Notes: generated by a model not told the origin, from the letters alone. A stretch of 64,000 bases of DNA from Polaribacter batillariae (GCF_017498485.1 NZ_CP071795.1:1-64000); one strand, 5' to 3'; shown: positions 8,856-18,125, counted from the first letter of the stretch. A program made the numbers and translations.

Positions 8856-10046
8856 ATGATTATAGAACCAAGAACAAGAGGCTTTATTTGTTTAACAGCA
8901 CATCCAACAGGTTGTGCACAAAATGTAAAAAATCAAATAGCATACGTAAAATCGAAAGGAGCAATAGATGGCGCTAAAAAAGTGTTGGTTATTGGCTGTT
9001 CTACAGGTTTTGGTTTGGCAAGTAGAATTACCAGTGCTTTCGGTTCTAATGCAGCAACTATTGGTGTGTTTTTCGACAAAGCTCCTACCGAAGGAAGACC
9101 AGGTTCGCCAGGTTATTACAACACAGCAGCTTTCGAAAAAGAAGCACATGCAGCAGGTTTGTATGCAAAAAGTATCAATGGCGATGCTTTTTCAAACGAA
9201 ATAAAACAACAAGTTGTAAACTTGATAAAAAAAGATTTAGGTCAAGTCGATTTGGTAATTTACAGTTTGGCTTCACCAGTAAGAACGCATCCAGATACAG
9301 GAAAAAGATACAAATCGGTTTTAAAACCAATAGGAGAAGTTTTTACAAATAAAACAGTCGATTTTCATACAGGAAAAGTGTCAGAAATTTCAATAAACCC
9401 TGCAGAAGGAGATGATATCGAAAACACAGTAACTGTAATGGGAGGTGAAGATTGGCAAATGTGGATGGATGTCTTAAAAACAGAAAACTTGCTTTCTAAA
9501 AATGCCATTACAGTTGCATACTCTTATATTGGTCCAGATATTACCAAACCTGTATATAGAAACGGAACCATTGGCGCAGCAAAAGATCATTTAGAAGCAA
9601 CCGCTTTTAAAATTACCGATCATTTAAAATCAATTGAAGGAAAAGCCTATGTTTCTGTAAATAAAGCATTGGTAACACAAGCAAGTTCTGCAATTCCAGT
9701 AATTCCTTTGTACATTTCTTTGTTGTATAAAGTGATGAAAGAAAAAGGAATTCATGAAGGTTGTATCGAGCAAATAGAACGTTTGTACAGCGAAAGATTA
9801 TTTACAGACGAAGAAATTCCTTTAGATGAAAAAGGAAGAATAAGAATCGACGATTGGGAAATGTATAACGATGTGCAAGAAGAAGTTGCAGCACTTTGGA
9901 AAATGGCAACAACCGAAAATTTATCTGAAATTGGAGATTTAGAAGGATATAGCAACGATTTTTATAATTTATTCGGTTTTAAAGTTCCTGGAGTAGATTA
10001 TAACAAAGATGTAAACGAAATGGTAGAAATTCCAAGTGAAAAATAA
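8856..10046 (+). CDS. fabV: Trans-2-enoyl-ACP/CoA reductase FabV
   Basis: FabV reduces enoyl thioesters with NADH in the last step of fatty-acid elongation and is naturally triclosan-tolerant. The 396-aa protein is the normal FabV length. It shows the Rossmann segment KKVLVIGCSTGFGLASRI, the N-terminal block RGFICLTAHPTGC, and the active-site block AYSYIGPDITKPVYRNGTIG with Tyr and a following lysine in AAKDH. Separate fabI genes are not in the window. It is followed 6 bases later by a TTG-started secreted enzyme gene on the same strand. Confidence 0.96.
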   Translation: MIIEPRTRGFICLTAHPTGCAQNVKNQIAYVKSKGAIDGAKKVLVIGCSTGFGLASRITSAFGSNAATIGVFFDKAPTEGRPGSPGYYNTAAFEKEAHAAGLYAKSINGDAFSNEIKQQVVNLIKKDLGQVDLVIYSLASPVRTHPDTGKRYKSVLKPIGEVFTNKTVDFHTGKVSEISINPAEGDDIENTVTVMGGEDWQMWMDVLKTENLLSKNAITVAYSYIGPDITKPVYRNGTIGAAKDHLEATAFKITDHLKSIEGKAYVSVNKALVTQASSAIPVIPLYISLLYKVMKEKGIHEGCIEQIERLYSERLFTDEEIPLDEKGRIRIDDWEMYNDVQEEVAALWKMATTENLSEIGDLEGYSNDFYNLFGFKVPGVDYNKDVNEMVEIPSEK

Positions 10047-10052
10047 ATAAAA

Positions 10053-10847
10053 TTGATAAATAAAAGAATACCAGTTTTAATACTTTTTCTTTTTAGTGGA
10101 GTACTTTTGGCTCAAAAAATAGAAGCAGATAAAGTTGTTGTAAAAGTGCTGAGTTTTAATATTCTTCATGGAGCAACAACAAACGGAAGTTTCGATTTAG
10201 AGATTATTGCCAATGTGATAAAAAAGGCAGATGCAGATTTTGTTTCACTTCAAGAAGTAGATTTTAAAACCAACAGAGCCCAAAAATACGATTTGCCAAC
10301 AGAGTTGGGCTATCGTACTAAAATGGTTTCTGTTTTTGGAAGAGCCATGTATTACGATGGTGGTGAATATGGTGAAGCAGTTCTCTCTAAAACTTCTTTT
10401 TTATCTACAAGAAATATGGCTTTGCTATACACAAAAGGTAACGAACCAAGAGCCGCTTTAGAAGTAACCACAGTTTTAAAATCTGGAGACACCATTTCAT
10501 TTATTGGCACTCATTTAGATCACTTAAAAGAAGGTACAGATAGAGTTTTACAAGCAAAAGCCATCAATACAGCCTATAGAAACAGCAAATATGCAACCAT
10601 TTTATCAGGAGATTTAAATGATACTCCCAATAGTAGCGCTATAAATATTTTAGAATCTTTTTGGAAAGCTTCTTATAATAAAGAAAACCCACTGTTTACT
10701 TTTCCTTCAAACAAACCCAATAAAAAGATAGACTATGTTTTGTTTTACCCGAAAAATAAATGGCAAGTAATTTCAAGAGAAACTATTTGCGATACAATAG
10801 CTTCTGACCATTGTGCCTATTTGGTTACGTTACAATTGGTAAGATAG
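10053..10847 (+). CDS. Secreted endonuclease/exonuclease/phosphatase-family protein
   Basis: The 264-aa protein has a signal peptide (VLILFLFSGVLLAQ) followed by the EEP fold: VLSFNILHG, SLQEVDFKTNRA (metal-binding Glu), GTHLDHL, SGDLNDTPNS and a terminal SDHCAYLVTL. These are the metal and catalytic residues of the DNase I-like superfamily, so it is a phosphodiesterase acting outside the cytoplasm; the substrate could be nucleic acid, a phospholipid or an inositol phosphate. The start is TTG, 6 bases after the fabV stop, chosen because the signal peptide begins directly after it. Confidence 0.85.
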   Translation: MINKRIPVLILFLFSGVLLAQKIEADKVVVKVLSFNILHGATTNGSFDLEIIANVIKKADADFVSLQEVDFKTNRAQKYDLPTELGYRTKMVSVFGRAMYYDGGEYGEAVLSKTSFLSTRNMALLYTKGNEPRAALEVTTVLKSGDTISFIGTHLDHLKEGTDRVLQAKAINTAYRNSKYATILSGDLNDTPNSSAINILESFWKASYNKENPLFTFPSNKPNKKIDYVLFYPKNKWQVISRETICDTIASDHCAYLVTLQLVR

Positions 10848-10851
10848 GTAT

Positions 10852-11334
10852 ATGAAAACTGCAACAATCAAACAATTAAAAGACGAAATCGCTCATAAAT
10901 CTGAAGACGAGTTAAGAGAATTGTGCTTGCAATTAGCGAGGTTTAAAAAAGAAAATAAAGAATTATTGGGGTATTTATTGTTTGAATCTCATGATGAAGA
11001 AATGTACATTCGAACCATAAAAGAAGAAGTTGACGTTCTATTTGAAGAAGTAAACACCAACAATTATTTTTACATTCGAAAAGGTGTACGAAAAATTTTA
11101 ACATTCATAAAAAAACACATTCGTTATTCTAAAAAAAAGGAAACAGAAGTAGAGTTGCTGCTGTATTTCTGTAAAAAAATGAAAGCTTTTAGGCCTTCCA
11201 TAAAAAGAAGTACACGTTTGCAAAATATTTTTGAAACTCAGGTTAAAATGATTAAAAGAATAATCGACAAATTGCACGAAGATTTGCAGTACGATTATCA
11301 ATTAGAATTAGACGAATTGTTAGAAAATGACTAA
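10852..11334 (+). CDS. Conserved-looking helical hypothetical protein
   Basis: This 160-aa protein starts 4 bases after the preceding stop and is probably co-transcribed with it. It is nearly all helix: charged, with heptad-like KKEN/LLYF/LLEND patterns and no signal peptide or membrane segment. I do not recognise the family and assign no function. A terminator-like hairpin lies downstream at 11551-11579. Confidence 0.6.
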   Translation: MKTATIKQLKDEIAHKSEDELRELCLQLARFKKENKELLGYLLFESHDEEMYIRTIKEEVDVLFEEVNTNNYFYIRKGVRKILTFIKKHIRYSKKKETEVELLLYFCKKMKAFRPSIKRSTRLQNIFETQVKMIKRIIDKLHEDLQYDYQLELDELLEND

Positions 11335-11610
11335 AGAAAGACCTGTTTATTGAAGCATTTTTTAACTTCCAAGCGCCTATAGTCAGCTTTAAGCTGATAA
11401 ACCCATCTCATTATTTAATCGAAAAAAGGTACTAAACCAAAAAGTGCCAACCACAAAGTGCTATTTTTTCTTTTGACTACCTACTTGCTAAAAAGTAAAA
11501 ATACTATTTATACATCTTAGTATATTCATTATAAATACTTAAAATTCTGAAAGGCTTCTTTATAATAGAAGCTTTTTTTCTTGACCCATTTAACAATTTA
11601 GATGTTATCT
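11335..11610. other. Gene-free junction before the toxin operon
   Basis: This 276-base gap separates conserved plus-strand genes from the end of the minus-strand toxin operon. It contains a small palindrome CAGCTTTAAGCTG, AAGTGCCAACCACAAAGTGC with a repeated AAGTGC, and the hairpin described separately. No tRNA, att-like duplication or remnant gene was seen. Confidence 0.6.
11551..11579. terminator. Bidirectional terminator-like hairpin
   Basis: AAGGCTTCT and AGAAGCTTT pair over 9 bases (one G-T) around TTATAAT and are followed by a T run on the plus strand. The reverse strand has an A run that reads as T after the hairpin only in the plus direction. It lies between convergent transcription units and suits the 10852 gene best. 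Confidence 0.65.
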
Positions 11611-13068
11611 TTATAATTTAACCTGTTGAAGAAGCATACAAATTCCTAGACAAAAAATGTCAATAATATTGCCATTGCTAATATTAACTATACAAAATTG
11701 TTCTCCGTCCAGATTAAAAGTTTCCTTAATTTTAAAATTTACATTGAAATTCTTATCGTAAAAACTAATTGCCTTTGAAATTAAATCCTCATTAGTCATA
11801 AGCACAAAATTAAATGTATTATCCAACTTAATAGTTGTATTAAATTTTGCGTTTAATTGCTTAATTTCGAGAATATATTTCAGATTTAACTTACCTAATT
11901 CAGACAGATAATATCCTATCTTTAACCCTGCCTTAAAAGGAGACTTATTGATAAAGTTATATATTTTACCTGTAGTTTTTAGGTTGAAAACTTGAGGGTT
12001 GGAATACATATCAAATAGTTTTCCATTCTTAAAAGTCAACCTTTCACCTTCTTCATAATTGAAATATATTGTTGTAAATTTTCGGTAGTTTAACTGTTCT
12101 TTTTTTAAGGAAAAGCTAGATTGATAATTTTTAGATTTTGATGAGCAAATAATTTTATTAATGTTTTCATAGATATCTTTTTCTAATAAAACCTTATCTC
12201 GTTTAAAACGTATGCTTTCTAATTGGCGTTGTCTTAATTCATTTAAAGAATTTTGCTTGTAACTTAAGTAAAATCCCAAATAAAATAAATCTTCGTAAGT
12301 AGCTATAGAAACACTTATTACAGCAAATTCAAACCCATCGTATTCTTTATATTCAATTACTTCGAAATTCGTATTATTACTGTCATTATAATTAACTAAT
12401 ATGTCATCAAATAATTCATTTCGTTTATCATAATCATCAATATTAATCATTATAATGAAATTATATTTTTTATCTAATGGTGTGGGGCTGAAGTGCCTAT
12501 CATTTAAACTTTTAGTGTTGGTAATGAATTCTTTAAAATAATTTTCAGAGACACTAAACATCATAGAGTTATCCTCTTCATCCCTTTGCTTATTGTGCCA
12601 TATTTTTTTCTCTAATTCCTCATGAGAAAATGGACTTGAGATTTCTTTTTTTTTGCTAAAAATTTTAGTGAAAAAATATTCTTTTTTTATGATTTGAGAT
12701 TCATTTGTATTTTTACTTTTGTAAAGCTCTACTTCATGTTTCCTGTTATTAATTTCTCTTTCTAAAATGGTATTATTGCCAGTTTTAAGAAAGTGAAATA
12801 CTGTTCCACCATAAGATATAGGGTTAGAATCTATTAAATTATAAACTTCGTTTGTGTTTAAATAAAAGTGAGGATCATCATTAGAAAAAAGTTTTTCTTT
12901 TGTAAATGGGTTTTTTAAATAAAATAGAGAATACTTAACATTATCTTTTATGATTTCATTAAATGGATAATTATCATTCTTTAATCTCAGGTATCTCTTT
13001 TTTTTAAGATAATTACGATGTTTAAAGAAAAGTTTATCAAAAATTATTTTAGTAACATAAGAATCCAT
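11611..13068 (-). CDS. Tandem-duplicated protein, candidate immunity protein of the toxin operon
   Basis: I do not recognise this 485-aa family. It has no signal peptide or clear membrane span. It is internally duplicated. Residues about 201-272 (YNFIIMINIDD..., then FEFAVISVSIATYEDLFYLGF) align with 418-485 (FNFVLMTNEDL..., then EQFCIVNISNGNIIDIFCLG). Residues about 75-98 (VYNLIDSNPISYGGTVFHFL) align with about 360-385 (IYNFINKSPFKAGLKIGYYL). So a unit of roughly 200 residues occurs twice. The gene is last in a three-gene operon, starting 9 bases after the stop of the deaminase-toxin gene. That is the usual place for an immunity gene, and immunity is my inference from position. Confidence 0.6.
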   Translation of the reverse strand: MDSYVTKIIFDKLFFKHRNYLKKKRYLRLKNDNYPFNEIIKDNVKYSLFYLKNPFTKEKLFSNDDPHFYLNTNEVYNLIDSNPISYGGTVFHFLKTGNNTILEREINNRKHEVELYKSKNTNESQIIKKEYFFTKIFSKKKEISSPFSHEELEKKIWHNKQRDEEDNSMMFSVSENYFKEFITNTKSLNDRHFSPTPLDKKYNFIIMINIDDYDKRNELFDDILVNYNDSNNTNFEVIEYKEYDGFEFAVISVSIATYEDLFYLGFYLSYKQNSLNELRQRQLESIRFKRDKVLLEKDIYENINKIICSSKSKNYQSSFSLKKEQLNYRKFTTIYFNYEEGERLTFKNGKLFDMYSNPQVFNLKTTGKIYNFINKSPFKAGLKIGYYLSELGKLNLKYILEIKQLNAKFNTTIKLDNTFNFVLMTNEDLISKAISFYDKNFNVNFKIKETFNLDGEQFCIVNISNGNIIDIFCLGICMLLQQVKL

Positions 13069-13077
13069 ATATAGATT

Positions 13078-15654
13078 TTAAAAAAAGCTAGTACCCTTTA
13101 TAAGTACAATATTAACATTTGGAAACATCTCACTAAACTGAACTACTACATTTGTACAAGAAGAACAGTATGGTCTTTCAGAAACAATTTTTATAGTACC
13201 AGTTATGTTTTCAAACACATCTCCTACTTGTTGCGCTTGATTATTTGTCATAACCCTTGCTAGGTCATTTAGCATTCTGAATTCTGAATCTGTTATTCTA
13301 TCCCAACCTTGTATTGAAGATTCAAAGACATGAATTTCTTGTTCTGCAACTCCTGAAGAAACAGACCTCCATATAACATCATCAACTTCTGTCGTTACTC
13401 CATCTTTTGTATAAGCACCGCTTCTATATCCGCAATTACCTCCAGTATAATTCTCAGCTATTCTATAATCAAAAATTCGTTGTGCAGCAGTTTCAAACTC
13501 TGCGGTAGTTCCTAATCGGGCTGTTGGTATATTATAACTTCTAAAATCCCTCCAAAACCTTATTTGATTCTCTATGATGTCATTAGTTGATGCATTTCCT
13601 CTCAACACATAAAGTTCAGCCATCAGCCTTTTACGCTTTAAAGCTAAACCATTAACCTGCTCTGTTGTTAGAGTAGCCACTTTATCAGGATGTCTAAATA
13701 AATTATCTACTTCCCCAATAAATCGTGTAGCTTCAGCAACTGTATAAGCTCCATATAAAACATCTACTGTCCCCGCCGTTACCCCAAGAAAAATATCAAA
13801 TTTATTAAGCGTTTGTTTATATTCTGCCCAATCATCAGGATAAGCCTCCATAATATACTCATCAAAAGAGGGAGTATTTATAGTAAGAGAAAAGGTATCC
13901 GCAACTATAGTATAAGCCCCAATGATACCTCTTATAACATTAGCTGTACGGACAGCCACTAATAATTGCCCTACACCAAATGCCAAAGACAGTACCTGAA
14001 TCCCCGTCATAGTGGCATCAAAAATAGTTTTGGTATTCTTTTTTTCTAAAAGGTAATCTATGTAACCAGCAAATGCCAAAAAATGCTGCCCCGAACAATC
14101 AGTATATTCACATACATCTAAAAAAGAGGGATTTGTAAGGTAGCTAACCGACACTAAATCAAAGTGATTAAGTGTAATCTCCGTATCTTCAGTATCTGAA
14201 CAATAAGGTACTACATTTGAAGGTCCGTATTGTCCACTACCTTGAATAGTATAAGCGATGCTTGTACATACTTTTTCGGTAAACGTAAAGGTTTCATCCT
14301 CTCTAGTGACAGAAGAGTATTCTACCTCTCCTTTAAAGTCATTATTATACTTTTTGTTCCAAATAAAACTATATTGTACTAAATTTTGAAGTTCCTCAGG
14401 AGTATTTATAATTAAACCATTTTCTGTTTGTACAATACCATTTTTTGCTAAAGCTAATCGGTTAATTTCACTAGCAAAAGTTGTAAAGTTATCTGCTCCA
14501 AAAAAATCATCTATTCTATAAAACAAAGCTTTATATAGTGACCATTTTACCTCATTGGCAACTACAACATAGGTTTTGGTTATGGTGTCAAATTCTCTAC
14601 GTTCTCCAAACCAACGTATTTTAGTAGATACTAATAAATCTAAAAATTCTTCTGCCTGTTCTGCGGTTACTGATTTTATAACTTTTACAGCAATAGCCTC
14701 TCTTGTATAAGGTGTACTCCTAAAGAACCAACCGAAGTAATTATCATGCAATGGAACAGAAGCAAAAGTTTCTAGTAATTCTATTTTTTCAGGAACAGAC
14801 AGAATCTGCAACTCATCTTCATTAAACATATGAGCTAATAGAAACTTTTGTTTTACAGGGGTTTCTTCAAAGATACTTTGCCTGTTTACCTCAAACCATT
14901 GTTGATATTGTAATAAGAAATCTCGATAGTTCCTGAAATCCTGATTATCATAAAATATATAACTCGTATCAGTATCTTGAGAAAAGTAAGTGGTTTGTTG
15001 CTGAAAAACGGGCAACAATCCTCTTTGCTCTAACAAGAAATAAAAATCAGGGTCATCATTTTTGAGTTGGGTTAACACCTCTGCAATATCAGCAACAGCA
15101 TTACCTTGTATTGTTTCAGTAATCCCTTGACCATTAATTCTCTCTTTTCCAATATGGGAATTTAAAAAGCCTAAATATTGATTATCTAATACTCCACAGT
15201 CAGTTTCCGAAGTATGAGAAGCCCCAGTAGGCGGAGAAACATTGCTGTAATTAGAAAAATGTTCCCCATTAAAACTCCAATTAAAAACTCCTGTACAATA
15301 TTTATAGGTGCCTCCAGTTTCAACAATCTGTTCTCTAACAGGTAAATATACATTGTCATTATTATTTGCAAGAGCATAAGTTACACCCTCTAATCTTTGA
15401 AACTCTGAATTTATAACCTCGCTACGTTGTACTTTTTTATCTTCAATATTTTTGTACTTTATAAATTCTGAACGGAGTCCATAAAAAGGAGAACCATTGT
15501 CCCAATCTCCATTGTCAGCCATTATAGCGTATCTTTTATTATTAAAAGAAAAACTTTTTACTGTGCCGTTATTAAAATATTTAATATCAGGATTTTTACC
15601 TAAACTACTCTTTTTTATTACTTTACCAGTTACTAATACTACCGCTTCTTCCAT
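13078..15654 (-). CDS. Large polymorphic-toxin-like protein with C-terminal deaminase domain
   Basis: This 858-aa protein has no signal peptide. Residues 1-540 match nothing I know. Residues about 548-590 and 619-642 are hydrophobic, glycine/alanine-rich segments like the pre-toxin regions of polymorphic toxins. The last 130 residues look like a nucleic-acid/nucleotide deaminase domain: TGGNCGYRSGAY, then ITDSEFRMLNDLA (Glu791), then SERPYCSSCTNVVVQFSEMF (Cys830, Cys833) and a final strand. This pattern resembles the XOO_2897-type bacterial deaminases. Asp789 stands where most deaminases have the zinc-ligand His of HAE. Upstream and downstream genes are 4 and 9 bases away. A deaminase toxin would edit bases or nucleotides in a target cell. 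The route of delivery is not visible. Confidence 0.7.
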   Translation of the reverse strand: MEEAVVLVTGKVIKKSSLGKNPDIKYFNNGTVKSFSFNNKRYAIMADNGDWDNGSPFYGLRSEFIKYKNIEDKKVQRSEVINSEFQRLEGVTYALANNNDNVYLPVREQIVETGGTYKYCTGVFNWSFNGEHFSNYSNVSPPTGASHTSETDCGVLDNQYLGFLNSHIGKERINGQGITETIQGNAVADIAEVLTQLKNDDPDFYFLLEQRGLLPVFQQQTTYFSQDTDTSYIFYDNQDFRNYRDFLLQYQQWFEVNRQSIFEETPVKQKFLLAHMFNEDELQILSVPEKIELLETFASVPLHDNYFGWFFRSTPYTREAIAVKVIKSVTAEQAEEFLDLLVSTKIRWFGERREFDTITKTYVVVANEVKWSLYKALFYRIDDFFGADNFTTFASEINRLALAKNGIVQTENGLIINTPEELQNLVQYSFIWNKKYNNDFKGEVEYSSVTREDETFTFTEKVCTSIAYTIQGSGQYGPSNVVPYCSDTEDTEITLNHFDLVSVSYLTNPSFLDVCEYTDCSGQHFLAFAGYIDYLLEKKNTKTIFDATMTGIQVLSLAFGVGQLLVAVRTANVIRGIIGAYTIVADTFSLTINTPSFDEYIMEAYPDDWAEYKQTLNKFDIFLGVTAGTVDVLYGAYTVAEATRFIGEVDNLFRHPDKVATLTTEQVNGLALKRKRLMAELYVLRGNASTNDIIENQIRFWRDFRSYNIPTARLGTTAEFETAAQRIFDYRIAENYTGGNCGYRSGAYTKDGVTTEVDDVIWRSVSSGVAEQEIHVFESSIQGWDRITDSEFRMLNDLARVMTNNQAQQVGDVFENITGTIKIVSERPYCSSCTNVVVQFSEMFPNVNIVLIKGTSFF

Positions 15655-15658
15655 ATTC

Positions 15659-17848
15659 TTAAAGGGTTAAAAATTGATCAATAGTTGTTCTTACGTCATC
15701 AATGTGATATTCACTATAATCTTTGGTAAAATAGATGAAGTTATCTATAGTATACGCCTTTATATCTTGGTCAGGAAAAAACGTGTTGATTTTTCCTGAT
15801 GAATCTTCTGCTATAATTCCAATTTTATAGGGTTTGTATTTAACTCCTTCACTAGAGGTATTGCTTTCTTCTTCATCAAAAAGCTCGGTCTTAAAATAAA
15901 TTTTTGGGTTCAATAATGTATTGTCTAATAAGTTTTTCAATAGATTATTTTCGTCTTTGGTTAAACCTAATACTTTTTTTGTGGGAACTTCATCATTTTC
16001 AACCTTTAACAATAATCCTTTTATAAGGTTTCCATCATCAGTAAATAGTTCTGTTCTTAAAAAATAAGGCGATTGTAATCTGTAGAAATTATTTCTTCCA
16101 GATTCATACGTTTGAAAATTTCCAACTACGCCCCCAATTTTGGCAGATGCATTTCTTTTATATAGTGAAGTATTACGTTTTATTTCATGTACTGAACTTT
16201 CATAAGTAACCCTATTCAAATACGTTTCATCATTAATAGTTTGCAATCTATCTTCTATCTTTTTTAGCTTAATGGCAGCTATCTCTTTATTGACAATAGT
16301 ATTATCACCAATAAAATCTATAATCTGTAATCTTTCATCAATTACAATAGGTAACTGTGTATTATTAACAACAGAGAAAAGACTAATTGCATTTACAAGT
16401 CCAAAAAGGTCATCAATATCTTTTAGATAAACAATTTGTGGCTCAACAGGGTTTTCATTTAGTGGTTGTTGTGTTTCATAATCTTGCAGTATAATTTGCT
16501 TCCCCTCATAAACCAATTGAGAAAACGCTGCAATAGTATGCTCACCTATTGCAGGGGTTGTAATTGTAATAGGCTTTGTATAATTAGTATCAACTACAAC
16601 CGCTGGATCTTCTGAGGATTGTTGGAGTAAGTTTTCATTCCTAACAAATCCTTCTTCATTTGCGGATGCCAATTCTCCTATTTGAGAAAACAATGCTGCT
16701 TCAATATGATTGTCTGTAATTAACTGAAATACAATAGTGTTATTTTCTGTAGCAGCATTTTGAGTTTGGTTAAAAACATGTATCGGCCATTCATTTGTAC
16801 CAAATACATCTTCATTCAAATTATCTTCTTCTGTTCCAATTTTAATAGTATTTAGATTTGTATCTGAATGTTGGTAATTTTGATAGAAATTATAAGAACG
16901 TTGTCTATTCGATTGTAAGTATATATAGAAATTGTTTTTGGTAACAAAGTTTTCAAGCTTTTGATAAATATCGGTTTTATCAGTGAGTTTAGTTTCGCTA
17001 CCATCATCGTTTGTTACATGTAATTTCCCCTTTCCATTGGCATGTAAGCCATAAAATGCAGCAATGTCTATAAATTGAGTAGCAACTTCCTTTAGTAATT
17101 TCTTTTTAAAATTAGTCGATTCAGTTGAAGTATCTAATGTATATGATGCTAAACGAGCATAAGCCAAGTTTAATTGAAATGGGTTTGGGTCATTTTCAAT
17201 AAAATAGTCCCCATTATTTAAAATTATATCAATTCCTACTTGTTCGGTAGCCGACCCCAAGTGTAAACCTCTTGGTACAACTGGAAATTCATAAGCAGTT
17301 GTTGGGTCTTCTTCTGTAGCTTCTTCATCAAAAAAAGAAGCGATTTTAAAAAAATAACGATCTATTAAATGCGAATCATCTTGTTGAGATAATTGTTCTG
17401 ATGTAAATGGATATCCTATAAAATTCGCTAAAAACTCAGGTACTGTTTCACTATCTTCTTCACCATAAAATCTATTGAATTCTGACCAAATATATCTGAC
17501 AAATCCTGATCCACTTGTTTCACTACCTGCAATTTTTCCGTTATCTATAAAGTCAGTCTTGTTGAGCCCTCTGTAAATAATATATTTAATATTAACCCCT
17601 TTTATGGGTTGTTTAAAGGGTCTTAAAATAATGTTTACTTTATTTGAATCGTTTGATTGTGGTTGAAGAAAAACCGTACCATTACATAAAGCATAAATGT
17701 TTTTATTACCATTAAAGGATATCGTGGTTGTAGTTCTGAATTGAGTATTATTTAAAGCTCCAAAAGCTTGTTCTGCTGATTGTGTAAAATCACTTCCGTT
17801 TATATAGAAATGAGATTGAGGATGTAATTTATTTGATCTGAAGGTCAT
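15659..17848 (-). CDS. Uncharacterised 729-aa first gene of the toxin operon
   Basis: I do not recognise this protein. It lacks a signal peptide and transmembrane segments, is acidic and rich in Asn, Thr and Asp, and looks like mixed beta structure. Near the N-terminus it has SFNGNKNIYALCNGTVFL, VNIILRPFKQPIKGVNIKY and IIYRGLNKTDF. Other notable parts are YEFPVVPRGLHLG (about 195-207) and a run of charged strands at the C-terminus. It is the promoter-proximal gene and its stop is only 4 bases before the toxin start, so the two are translationally close. A role as chaperone, adaptor or delivery partner of the toxin is inference. A separate surface function is possible. Confidence 0.6.
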   Translation of the reverse strand: MTFRSNKLHPQSHFYINGSDFTQSAEQAFGALNNTQFRTTTTISFNGNKNIYALCNGTVFLQPQSNDSNKVNIILRPFKQPIKGVNIKYIIYRGLNKTDFIDNGKIAGSETSGSGFVRYIWSEFNRFYGEEDSETVPEFLANFIGYPFTSEQLSQQDDSHLIDRYFFKIASFFDEEATEEDPTTAYEFPVVPRGLHLGSATEQVGIDIILNNGDYFIENDPNPFQLNLAYARLASYTLDTSTESTNFKKKLLKEVATQFIDIAAFYGLHANGKGKLHVTNDDGSETKLTDKTDIYQKLENFVTKNNFYIYLQSNRQRSYNFYQNYQHSDTNLNTIKIGTEEDNLNEDVFGTNEWPIHVFNQTQNAATENNTIVFQLITDNHIEAALFSQIGELASANEEGFVRNENLLQQSSEDPAVVVDTNYTKPITITTPAIGEHTIAAFSQLVYEGKQIILQDYETQQPLNENPVEPQIVYLKDIDDLFGLVNAISLFSVVNNTQLPIVIDERLQIIDFIGDNTIVNKEIAAIKLKKIEDRLQTINDETYLNRVTYESSVHEIKRNTSLYKRNASAKIGGVVGNFQTYESGRNNFYRLQSPYFLRTELFTDDGNLIKGLLLKVENDEVPTKKVLGLTKDENNLLKNLLDNTLLNPKIYFKTELFDEEESNTSSEGVKYKPYKIGIIAEDSSGKINTFFPDQDIKAYTIDNFIYFTKDYSEYHIDDVRTTIDQFLTL

Positions 17849-17952
17849 AGCTAAATTATAATGATGGAATTTTTTCTAAAAATAGAGAATTTTTTACTAA
17901 AAAAATGTTAAAAATAACACCAAATACATATTCGCTATAAATATCTCAGTAG

Positions 17953-18032
17953 CAAGTAAGTGTTTGTAGTCTACAAAGTTGCAACCGCTACGCTCATTGC
18001 CAACTCTATAGCCTACTATAAACACCCACTTG
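17953..18032. repeat. Long imperfect stem-loop (about 30 bp stem)
   Basis: The arm at 17953-17982 (starting CAAGTAAGTGTTTGTAGT) pairs with 17999-18032 (starting GCCAACTCTATAG), leaving a 16-base loop AACCGCTACGCTCATT. The stem has A-C mismatches, one G-T pair and a 3-base bulge on the 3' side. The imperfect, bulged form recalls integron attC sites, although I could not match the attC core sequences at its ends. Confidence 0.6.
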
Positions 18033-18073
18033 TGAAAGGGAGGTATCCCTTTTCAATAACCCTCAAAAGCGGA

Positions 18074-18125
18074 AAACCGAAACTATACCCATTGTGCTAT
18101 CTCACAAAAAGTATAGTTTCGGTTT
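18074..18125. repeat. 15-bp perfect inverted repeat
   Basis: AAACCGAAACTATAC (18074-18088) and its exact reverse complement (18111-18125) are separated by 22 bases. It is 42 bases from the larger stem-loop. There is no T run, so a simple terminator is unlikely. Purpose unknown. Confidence 0.7.
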
